Source of the DNA: Chthoniobacter sp.
Lineage (GTDB): Bacteria > Verrucomicrobiota > Verrucomicrobiia > Chthoniobacterales > Chthoniobacteraceae
Direction of reading: 5' to 3'
DNA: 16,957 nt
Assembly (NCBI GenBank): GCA_025352865.1
Contig: JANXSB010000453.1
Span: 1-16,957 of the forward strand
Numbering within the stretch: the first letter of the stretch is position 1; each line of letters opens with the position of its first letter. Of this stretch, positions 6,917 to 12,880 are shown one piece after another. A program made the position numbers and the translations under genes. A model generated the notes under the pieces. That model ran no database searches. It saw only the letters and a list, made by a program, of their open reading frames with translations, and was not told where the DNA came from.

Positions 6917-7867
6917 ATGTCCGCACTCCCGGCCAGGCTTTCACACCGTAGCGGCGGGCGCAGCCTCACCGTCCTCGCCGCTGTGATTGCGCTCGCGGGG
7001 TGGGGCGCGGCGCGCGGGGCGGAATCGATCACGATTCCCAATGCGTCGTTCGAGACGCAGCCGGATTCCTACGTCAATATCAACATCGACGCGTGGCAGA
7101 AAGCGCCGAAGCCCGCTTGGTATGTGGAAAGCGGTGGCTTTCTGTGGACGCAGCTCGCAGGGGCTTTCAAAAACACCGCCGCGAGCAGCAGTGACCACAT
7201 CGACAACTGCGACGGCGCGCAGGCGGTCTGGCTCTTCGCGGTGCCGGAGGTCGCGCTTTTTCAGGACTACGATTCCGTGGACTGGAATGACCCAGCGCCG
7301 ACGCATGCCTTTAGCGCCGCGTTTGAAGTCGGCAAGACCTACACCCTCACCGTCGGCGTGATCGGCGGCGGAGGCGGCATGCTGGAAGGCGTGAGCCTGC
7401 AAGTCAGCCTCTACTACCGCGACGGCGCGGGCACCAAAGTGACTGTCGGTGCGGCCTCCATCGTGCATACACTCGCCACTTTTCCCACCACCACGCACCT
7501 CGTGGACTGCCAGGTGCGCGTGCCCGTGGTGCGGCCGGGCGATGCGTGGGCCGGACAGAAAATCGGCGTGCAATTCCTCTCCACGGTAAGCACCGATTTG
7601 CAAGGCGGTTACTGGGACCTGGACAATGTCCGCCTCACCGCCGTCGCCGACCCCGCGCTGCAATCTGCACCCGCCGGTAGCAATGCGCGCGTCTCGTACC
7701 TCGCGGCCAACGGCTACCAATATCAGCTCCAAAGCTCCGACACCCTGCTGTCATGGTCGCCTCAAGGTTCGCCCGTGTCGGGCACCGGCGCGGAAGCCGC
7801 AACGCTTTTCCCCCTCGCCGGCACCACGCGAAAATTCTTCCGCGTCACCGTCACGCCCGCGCCCTAG
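6917..7867 (+). CDS. exported paralogue of the PEP-CTERM protein with a different C-terminal module
   Basis: This 316-residue secreted protein has an N-terminal signal peptide (hydrophobic SLTVLAAVIALAGWGAARGA to about residue 35). Its body of about 200 residues parallels the preceding protein: IPNASFETQ, VNINIDAWQK, ALFQDYDSVDW, YYRD, PVVRPGDAWAGQKIGV and LDNVRLT occur in the same order. Instead of PEP-CTERM it ends in about 75 residues with ANGYQYQLQSSDTLLSW and TRKFFRVTVTP. I recognise this as a small beta-rich C-terminal module common on secreted Verrucomicrobiota proteins; the window's 1087-residue protein ends similarly. It probably acts outside the inner membrane with its neighbour. 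The 21-bp gaps on both sides suggest one operon with the PEP-CTERM and pseudopilin genes. Biochemical function is unknown. Confidence 0.75.
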   Translation: MSALPARLSHRSGGRSLTVLAAVIALAGWGAARGAESITIPNASFETQPDSYVNINIDAWQKAPKPAWYVESGGFLWTQLAGAFKNTAASSSDHIDNCDGAQAVWLFAVPEVALFQDYDSVDWNDPAPTHAFSAAFEVGKTYTLTVGVIGGGGGMLEGVSLQVSLYYRDGAGTKVTVGAASIVHTLATFPTTTHLVDCQVRVPVVRPGDAWAGQKIGVQFLSTVSTDLQGGYWDLDNVRLTAVADPALQSAPAGSNARVSYLAANGYQYQLQSSDTLLSWSPQGSPVSGTGAEAATLFPLAGTTRKFFRVTVTPAP

Positions 7868-7888
7868 GTTTTTTGCGCCCGGTTGAAA

Positions 7889-8683
7889 ATGGAAACGCAT
7901 CCGCCTTTTTCGCGAGCACCGCGCTCCCGTGCGGCCTTCACGCTTGTCGAATTGCTCGCCGTGATCTCCGTCGTGGCGATCCTCGTCGCGCTGCTCATGC
8001 CGGTCTTCGGCAGCATGCTCGATGCGGGCCGCGGTACCGCATGCCTTTCCAATCTGCGGCAGATCGGCGCGGGTATCGCCGCCTATGCCGCGGACAATGA
8101 CGGCAAGATTCCCTACGGCCCGAAAGCGCCGCCTTTCACCAGCCCGGCGAACCTCTACCCATCGACCGGCGCACCCACCACGCTGCTCTCGCTGCAAAGC
8201 GGCGCGCCGGCCGGGCTCGGCCTGCTCCTGACTTATCTCACCGTGCCGAAGGTGCTCTTCTGCCCCGGCTGCGACTCGCCCGTGGACGCCGACGCCGAGC
8301 TGGCCAATGTCGGCCACACGCAGGCGCAGTGCAGCTATTACTACCGGCACGGCGGCAATACCCAGCTCTTCGACGCCAGCGTGAGCAGCGAACCCCAGCA
8401 CATCCGGCTCGCCAATCTCGGCGACAATCGCAACGGCCTGCCCATCCGCGCGCTCGTCATCGACAACCTCTTTCTCTGCCCGCCCGACCTCGGCTCTTTC
8501 AACGTCAAACCGCGTAGCAATCACCACCAGAAATTCGCAAACATCCTTTTCGCCGACGGCCACGCCGTGACGCGGCAAAATGGCGACGCCCGCTTCACCG
8601 TGGACGTGAGCGACGCCACCCAACTGCGCAGTTCCTTCGACAAAATCCTGAAGGTCTTTGAGCAAGCCGACACCGAGCCGTGA
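7889..8683 (+). CDS. type II secretion-like pseudopilin with H-X9-DG C-terminal motif
   Basis: This 264-residue protein has a basic leader of 16 residues, then the prepilin N-terminal helix FTLVELLAVISVVAILVALL with E at mature position 5. Prepilin peptidase should cleave before F17. The residue at -1 is alanine (SRAA/FTLV) rather than the usual glycine, which may reduce cleavage. CLSNLRQIGAGI near 52-63 and the C-terminal NHHQKFANILFADGH (H213, then nine residues, then D223-G224) are hallmarks of a large pseudopilin family abundant in Planctomycetes and Verrucomicrobiota. Such proteins are thought to assemble on short pilus-like fibres at the envelope; individual roles are unknown. ATG 7889 is preferred over the in-frame TTG at 7883. 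The gene lies 21 bp after the paralogue gene, suggesting co-expression. No secretion ATPase or other pseudopilin gene is in the window. Confidence 0.88.
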   Translation: METHPPFSRAPRSRAAFTLVELLAVISVVAILVALLMPVFGSMLDAGRGTACLSNLRQIGAGIAAYAADNDGKIPYGPKAPPFTSPANLYPSTGAPTTLLSLQSGAPAGLGLLLTYLTVPKVLFCPGCDSPVDADAELANVGHTQAQCSYYYRHGGNTQLFDASVSSEPQHIRLANLGDNRNGLPIRALVIDNLFLCPPDLGSFNVKPRSNHHQKFANILFADGHAVTRQNGDARFTVDVSDATQLRSSFDKILKVFEQADTEP

Positions 8684-8730
8684 GCGTCGCTGGTGACACG
8701 GCGAAGGCATGTGATATTCTGCGCCGTCCT

Positions 8731-9360
8731 ATGATCCAAAATCCCCTCTCCGCACGCCGCCGCGTCTCCATCATCGGGCTCGCGATCACCATCGGTGCGC
8801 TTTCCATTTTCAAACAAACCGCCATGAGCGAACCACCGACCACACCGAAAAAAACCGAACCGGCCGCCGCGAAAACCGAAACGAAAACACCAATCCCGAA
8901 CGACGAAGAACTACGCAAGCGCCTCACTCCGCTGCAATACGCGGTGACGCGGGAAAACGCGACCGAGCGCCCTTTTGTGAACGAGTATTGGAAGCAGAAC
9001 GGCGAGGGCATCTACGTGGACATCATCTCGGGCAAGCCGCTCTTTTCCTCGAAGGACAAGTTCGACACCGACTGCGGCTGGCCGGGCTTCGCGAAACCGA
9101 TCGACGCCGGCGAAGTGAAGCAGCTCTCCGACAAGACGCACGGCATGGAGCGCATCGAGGTCCGCTCGAAAACGGGCGACGCGCATCTCGGCCACATCTT
9201 CAATGACGGGCCGAAGGAACTCGGCGGCCTGCGCTATTGCATCAACTCGGCGGCGATCCGTTTCGTGCCGAAGGAAAAAATGGCCGAGGCCGGCTACGGC
9301 GAGTGGCTGAAACTTTTCGCCACCAAGGAAACGCCGGCGACGAAGCCTGCGGACAAGTAA
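8731..9360 (+). CDS. msrB: peptide-methionine (R)-S-oxide reductase, membrane-anchored
   Basis: This 209-residue enzyme reduces the R-epimer of oxidised methionine in proteins. The catalytic domain begins near residue 60 (LTPLQYAVTRENATERPF). It carries GIYVDIISGKPLFSS, CGWPGF with the probable recycling cysteine C115, GDAHLGHIFNDGP, and RYCINSAAIRFVP with the catalytic cysteine C170. The two CxxC zinc pairs found in one MsrB subgroup are absent, so this is the zinc-free form. Ahead of it are a membrane or signal segment (SIIGLAITIGALSIF, about 13-27) after RRR and a Pro/Thr/Lys/Ala-rich linker, which would place the enzyme in the periplasm. ATG 8731 begins just before that segment. A GTG at 8680 overlapping the pseudopilin stop and an ATG at 8824 removing the membrane segment are alternatives. 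It lies 47 bp after the pseudopilin gene. Confidence 0.93.
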   Translation: MIQNPLSARRRVSIIGLAITIGALSIFKQTAMSEPPTTPKKTEPAAAKTETKTPIPNDEELRKRLTPLQYAVTRENATERPFVNEYWKQNGEGIYVDIISGKPLFSSKDKFDTDCGWPGFAKPIDAGEVKQLSDKTHGMERIEVRSKTGDAHLGHIFNDGPKELGGLRYCINSAAIRFVPKEKMAEAGYGEWLKLFATKETPATKPADK

Positions 9361-9435
9361 CGACTGGGAGGGTGCTGCGACCGGAGGCGGAATTTCGCGG
9401 TAGCCATTGGCAGAGGGTTTTGCTCGGCTGCGCGC

Positions 9436-10071
9436 ATGAGAGCAGCCTTTCGCGAAAAACAATCCGGTGAAACCGATCCCGCCGAGAAGATCGAGTTTGT
9501 CCCCGCGGATTATTTTGCGCGCGCAAACATGCGCGACATTTTCGAGCGCGCCGCGCCGCTCCAGGTGGACATCGGCTGCGGCGAGGGCCGCTTTCTCGAA
9601 GCGATGGCGCTGAAGCATCCCGAGCACAATTTCCTCGGCATCGAGCGCCTGCTCGGACGCGTGCGCAAGGTCTGCCGCGGCGTGGTGCACAACAAGATCC
9701 CGAACATCCGCGTCCTGCGCATCGAGACCGCCTACGCCCTGCGCTACGTGCTGCCCGTGGAGAGCGTTACGGTCGCGCACGTCCTCTTTCCCGACCCGTG
9801 GCCGAAGCGGCATCACCAGCCGCGGCGCTTGATCCAGGACGGCTTTATGGAAGCGCTCCACGGCATCCTCGTCATGGGCGGCGAGCTGCGCATCAAGACC
9901 GACGACGAGCCGTATTTCCAGTGGATGGAAAAAGTGCTCGCGAAAGCCAAAGGCTACGAGCGGCTCCTCTGGCCCGACGATCCCGACTACCCGCACACCG
10001 ACTTCGAGTGCCGCTTCCTCGCCCAAGGCCTGCCCATCTACCGCGCCCGCCTGCGGAAGATCGCGCGGTGA
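9436..10071 (+). CDS. trmB: tRNA (guanine-N7)-methyltransferase
   Basis: This 211-residue S-adenosylmethionine-dependent enzyme forms m7G46 in the variable loop of tRNA. The SAM-binding motif DIGCGEGRFL is at 45-54, and the acidic residue ending strand 2 is E70 in FLGIERL. The family signature FPDPWPKRHHQPRRL lies at 118-132, and the C-terminal substrate-binding TDFECRF is at 188-194 with PIYRA at 200-204. Length is normal for the family. ATG 9436 lies 75 bp after msrB; that gap holds no clear promoter or RNA gene. The gene ends 10 bp before a perfect palindrome that probably serves as, or replaced, its terminator. Confidence 0.96.
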   Translation: MRAAFREKQSGETDPAEKIEFVPADYFARANMRDIFERAAPLQVDIGCGEGRFLEAMALKHPEHNFLGIERLLGRVRKVCRGVVHNKIPNIRVLRIETAYALRYVLPVESVTVAHVLFPDPWPKRHHQPRRLIQDGFMEALHGILVMGGELRIKTDDEPYFQWMEKVLAKAKGYERLLWPDDPDYPHTDFECRFLAQGLPIYRARLRKIAR

Positions 10072-10081
10072 AAAACAACCC

Positions 10082-10137
10082 GTCATCCTGAGCGGAGTTC
10101 CGTTCGCAAAGTCGAACGGAACTCCGCTCAGGATGAC
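10082..10137. repeat. perfect 25-bp-arm palindrome between trmB and yhbY
   Basis: Arms at 10082-10106 and 10113-10137 are exact reverse complements around a 6-base loop CAAAGT. Outer ends read GTCATCCTGAGCGGAG and its complement. The same outer sequence bounds the larger palindrome at 10592-10733, so this is one repeat family. The ends resemble a GTCATCCTGAG intergenic repeat known from several bacterial phyla (general recollection). It lies between convergent genes and supplies the last two serine codons and TGA of yhbY. A transcript would form a very stable hairpin, so it could act as a bidirectional terminator although it lacks a T-tract. Confidence 0.92.
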
Positions 10138-10415
10138 AGTTGATGCGGCTTCGCGCGGAAATACACCGCCACATTCCCCACGCGCTGCACCAGCGCACTC
10201 CCCGTCTTTTCCGCGATCTGCGGGCCGAGCGTTTTCTTCTCGTCCTTGAAATCGGTGAACCTGACTTTCACCAGGCCGTGTGCGGTCAGCGCCGCGTCGA
10301 GGCTTTTAAGAAAGGCCTCGCTCATCCCGCCGTGGCCGAGTTTCACGATGGGTTCGAGCCGCTGCGCGCGGGCTTTGAGGTCGCGCTTCTCGGCGCTGGT
10401 CAGGGGCTGGGACAT
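10128..10415 (-). CDS. yhbY: YhbY-type RNA-binding protein (CRM domain)
   Basis: This 95-residue protein is a single CRM domain. It starts LTSAEKRDLKARAQRLEPIV, then KLGHGGMS carries the RNA-contacting GxxG loop (G27-G30). EAFLKSLDAALTAHGLVKVRF follows in the usual order, and LVQRVGNVAVYFR forms the last strand. YhbY proteins associate with the large ribosomal subunit precursor during assembly. The ATG at 10413-10415 matches the family N-terminus; the frame extends upstream to 10517 without homology. The final codons (TCA TCC TGA) lie inside the palindrome at 10082-10137, so the natural stop has been replaced or the repeat inserted at it. The gene converges on trmB. Its promoter should lie in the repeat-rich stretch 10416-10560. 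Confidence 0.92.
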   Translation of the reverse strand: MSQPLTSAEKRDLKARAQRLEPIVKLGHGGMSEAFLKSLDAALTAHGLVKVRFTDFKDEKKTLGPQIAEKTGSALVQRVGNVAVYFRAKPHQLSS

Positions 10416-10455
10416 GTGCGCCCAGTCTCGCCGCGGGCAGGCCCGCCCGGCAATG

Positions 10456-10491
10456 GCGATTTCACACTCGCGCGCCGGAGTGTGAGATCGC
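10456..10491. repeat. 14-bp-arm hairpin
   Basis: GCGATTTCACACTC (10456-10469) and GAGTGTGAGATCGC (10478-10491) are reverse complements with one mismatch (a wobble pair in one transcript orientation) around GCGCGCCG. It lies 41-76 bases upstream of the yhbY start codon, so it could be in the yhbY leader RNA or be a separate mobile repeat. Confidence 0.75.
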
Positions 10492-10506
10492 CGCGCTTGG
10501 ATTTCG

Positions 10507-10532
10507 ATCCGTGTCATCCGTGGTCAAAAAAA
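10507..10532. repeat. short ATCCGTG repeat motif followed by an A-tract
   Basis: ATCCGTG occurs at 10507-10513 and 10516-10522, followed by GTC and seven A (10526-10532). I recall similar phrases, close to 'ATCCGTGTCATCCGTGG' followed by A, as dispersed intergenic repeats in several bacterial genomes. On the minus strand it reads as a T-tract leading into CACGGAT. Family membership is from memory only. Confidence 0.35.
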
Positions 10533-10560
10533 TCATCGCCCCACGAGTTTCGGGACAGTC

Positions 10561-10766
10561 TCTCAGAGGGCGTCTCAAAATTCAAATCGCGGGTCATCCT
10601 GAGCGGAGTTTTGGTCGGCTTTGCGACCAAAACGCAGTCGAAGGATCCCGTGGAATCGCCGATGACGTCGCTCGTGGCTCCACGGGATCCTTCGACTGCG
10701 CTTCGCAAAGCCGAAGCTCCGCTCAGGATGACCGCAGTTAGGGGAGTTTTTAGACGCCCTCTCAGA
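10561..10766. repeat. nested palindromic element with terminal inverted repeats
   Basis: Outer arms at 10561-10580 and 10747-10766 match as inverted repeats with two mismatches over 20 bases. A second pair, GGTCATCCTGAGCGGAG (10592-10608) and its exact complement (10717-10733), lies inside. A third exact pair of 17 bases, TCGAAGGATCCCGTGGA (10638-10654) and its complement (10679-10695), is nearest the centre. Each half also holds its own small hairpin: GTTTTGGTCG/CGACCAAAAC on the left and CTTCG/CGAAG on the right. There is no transposase. The organisation suggests a MITE-like or REP/BIME-like element. The right outer arm contains the stop codon of the adjacent minus-strand prenyltransferase gene. 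Confidence 0.88.
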
Positions 10767-11691
10767 CATCGTCGCGCACGATGTGGGAGAGAAGGATCGC
10801 AAGGCCGCAGGCGACTGCCGGGACGTAGAGCAGACCTTCTACGGCCCATTCGTAAAAGCGCTCGGAGCGGGGCCGACGGGTGGCGTGGAGGAGGCAGGCT
10901 TGATGGAGGCCGGAGAAGAGAGCGAGGAAGGCGAGGGGCCGGGCTCCAATCCGATGTGCGTGGATGAGTGAAACCAGCAAAGCCTGTCCCACCACGGCGA
11001 GCGCCCAGAGCATTCGACGCGCGCCCTTTTCGCCAAAGACCACCGGGATGCTGCGGACGCCGCACTGCGCATCACCCGCGCGGTCGCGGAGGTCGCAGAG
11101 GAGCATGTTGAAAAGGAGGTAGAGGAAAGACCATGCGGCGAGGGAGGGGAGGCCATTGACCAATCCAAGCCCCTTGATGGCATCGAGAAAATAGAAGGCG
11201 GAGTTGAGCGCGGACAGGACTGGGTAGAAGACAGCGAGGGCGATGATGGCAGGAGCGAAAAGAGTTTTGAGGAAAGGCACGTCTTTCCACCGAAAGCCGA
11301 AGATGGGAATGGAGTAGCCGAGGGAAACGATGCTGCCGCCGATGATGAGCGTGAGCGTGAGCCAATCGCGCCGCCACACGGGCAACCCGATGAGCACCAG
11401 CGTGGCCAGTGCGGCCGCGACGGTGCTCGCGGTGCGTAGGCGCTTGGTTGCGGCGGTGCGAGCGGGGACGTTCAGCGCGTCGGCGGGATCGCGACGGAGG
11501 CGGTCGGCGTTGTAGATCAACAGCGCGGCGCAGAACCACAGCGGGAGCCACTCCGCGCTCGGTAAGTTGATGAGCCAGCCCATCGCCCAGCCAAATGCGG
11601 CGAGGCCCGCCGCGCCGTAGAGGCTGAGCGCGTGGAGGGCGGTCTCGATTTCCGCGAAGAATGAGCGGGGCGATGGGTTCTCGTTTGGCAA
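10762..11691 (-). CDS. UbiA-family prenyltransferase
   Basis: About 309 residues from a proposed TTG start, with eight or nine hydrophobic segments expected for this integral membrane family. The first Asp-rich motif is degenerate, LLIYNADRLRRDPAD, keeping N, D and D in N-x-x-D-x-x-x-D spacing. The second is typical: CDLRDRAGDAQCGVRSIPVVFG. Members transfer isoprenoid chains to aromatic or other acceptors (quinones, haem O, chlorophyll, lipids); the acceptor cannot be told here. The start is uncertain. ATG 11760 would add a Gly/Arg-rich, non-conserved tail and collide with the divergent moxR start, whereas TTG 11691 leaves a 67-bp promoter gap. No in-frame ATG lies between them. The TGA stop (10762-10764) falls inside the terminal arm of the adjacent palindromic element. 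No quinone or carotenoid gene is nearby to suggest a pathway. Confidence 0.8.
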   Translation of the reverse strand: MPNENPSPRSFFAEIETALHALSLYGAAGLAAFGWAMGWLINLPSAEWLPLWFCAALLIYNADRLRRDPADALNVPARTAATKRLRTASTVAAALATLVLIGLPVWRRDWLTLTLIIGGSIVSLGYSIPIFGFRWKDVPFLKTLFAPAIIALAVFYPVLSALNSAFYFLDAIKGLGLVNGLPSLAAWSFLYLLFNMLLCDLRDRAGDAQCGVRSIPVVFGEKGARRMLWALAVVGQALLVSLIHAHRIGARPLAFLALFSGLHQACLLHATRRPRSERFYEWAVEGLLYVPAVACGLAILLSHIVRDDV

Positions 11692-11758
11692 GGGCGGGCG
11701 CGCGTGATGTAGTGCCGCGCGCTTCCTACCGCCCCAGCCCCCGCCTTTCAACCACGCC

Positions 11759-12829
11759 ATGAGCACCGCCACCGAATCGCCCGACACAGAACCCACCGCC
11801 CCGCTGCCCGATGCCGCCGCGCCGACGACGGCATTCAAGGAGGATGACGTGGAGGCGGTGGCGTATTTCAAGGAGGCGCACGCCGCGATCAAGCATCAGC
11901 TCGGGAAGGTGATCGTGGGTCAGGACAAGGTGATCGACGAGCTGCTGATTTCCATTTTCACCCGCAGCCACGCGCTGCTCGTGGGCGTGCCGGGGCTGGC
12001 GAAAACGCTGCTCATTTCCACGCTCGCGCAGACCATCAATTTGTCGTTCAAACGGATTCAATTTACGCCGGACCTGATGCCGAGCGACATCACCGGGACG
12101 GAGGTCATTTACCAAAATCCGGCGACGGGGGAGCGGGAGTTCAAGTTTCTGCCGGGGCCGATTTTTGCGAACGTGGTGCTGGCCGATGAGATCAACCGCA
12201 CGCCGCCGAAAACGCAGGCAGCGATGCTCGAGGCGATGCAGGAGCGGCGCGTGACGGTGGGCGGCGTGAACCACAAGCTGCCCGAACCGTTTTTCGTCCT
12301 CGCCACGCAAAACCCCGTCGAGCAGGAGGGCACCTATCCACTGCCCGAGGCACAGCTCGATCGCTTCATGTTTATGATCTACGTGGACTACCCGAGCATG
12401 GAGGAGGAACTCGAAATCATGAAGCGCGGCACGGGCGTGGGCGCGGGCACGCCTCGGTCGATTATGGAACTGGATCACATCATGTATTTGCAGGGCGTGG
12501 TGAAGCGCATGCCGGTGGCGGATCACGTCTTCGAGTACGCGCAAAAGATCGTCGCCGCCACCCGCGCGAAAAGCCCGCAGGCGCTCGACTTTTGCAAGAA
12601 ATGGCTGGCTTGGGGTGCCGGCCCCCGCGCCTCGCTGAACCTGATCATGGCGGCGAAAGCGCACGCGATCGTCCGCGGCCAAATCTACGTAAGCTGCGCC
12701 GACGTGGCCGCCGTCGCGCCGTCGATCATGCGCCACCGCATCATCCCGAATTTCGCCGCGCAGAGCGAAGGCGTGACGAGCGACGACATCACCCGGATGA
12801 TTTTGGAGAAAATCCCGCAGGATCGGTGA
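11759..12829 (+). CDS. MoxR-family AAA+ ATPase
   Basis: This 356-residue protein has an acidic, Ala/Pro/Thr-rich leader of about 30 residues before the ATPase domain. Walker A is GVPGLAKT (76-83), Walker B VVLADEIN (139-146), sensor 1 LATQNP (181-186), and LPEAQLDRF at 195-203 carries the usual arginine-finger region. The C-terminal lid continues to about 350. MoxR ATPases act as chaperone-like factors that mature or activate partner proteins, frequently through DUF58/VWA proteins encoded next to them. Here the expected DUF58 gene is present but separated by a 3.26-kb gene. The Glu/Asp-rich N-terminus is unlikely to matter for catalysis. The divergent prenyltransferase gene lies just upstream; the next gene on this strand begins 51 bp after the stop. 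Assignment to the MRP subfamily is probable because a DUF58 gene is in the locus. Confidence 0.94.
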   Translation: MSTATESPDTEPTAPLPDAAAPTTAFKEDDVEAVAYFKEAHAAIKHQLGKVIVGQDKVIDELLISIFTRSHALLVGVPGLAKTLLISTLAQTINLSFKRIQFTPDLMPSDITGTEVIYQNPATGEREFKFLPGPIFANVVLADEINRTPPKTQAAMLEAMQERRVTVGGVNHKLPEPFFVLATQNPVEQEGTYPLPEAQLDRFMFMIYVDYPSMEEELEIMKRGTGVGAGTPRSIMELDHIMYLQGVVKRMPVADHVFEYAQKIVAATRAKSPQALDFCKKWLAWGAGPRASLNLIMAAKAHAIVRGQIYVSCADVAAVAPSIMRHRIIPNFAAQSEGVTSDDITRMILEKIPQDR

Positions 12830-12880
12830 CGCACGTTTTTTTATCCGCAGTCTGACGCACAGCGAACCTTTCCCCCTCCC

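Larger units (their letters stand above)
10416..10761. other. gene-free repeat island upstream of yhbY
   Basis: These 346 bases have no credible coding region on either strand. In order they hold a hairpin (10456-10491), a short motif with a repeated heptamer (10507-10532), and a nested palindrome (10561-10766) whose outer arm runs into the neighbouring gene's stop. The promoter of yhbY probably lies in 10416-10455 or further upstream, but no elements can be assigned with confidence. Confidence 0.7.

Noticed and set aside
10082..10766. Possible CRISPR array, because several palindromes lie close together
   Set aside because: There is no regular repeat-spacer periodicity, the elements differ in length and sequence, and no cas gene is present.
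10140..10967. 275-residue plus-strand open frame across yhbY and the repeat island
   Set aside because: It is antisense to yhbY and the UbiA-family gene and reads through palindromic repeats; the apparent protein has no domain.
12827..12860. T-run after moxR and an 8-bp direct repeat TGACGCAC
   Set aside because: No stable hairpin precedes the T-run, so it is not a convincing terminator. The short direct repeat (12827-12834, 12853-12860) is weak, and moxR is probably co-transcribed with the next gene.
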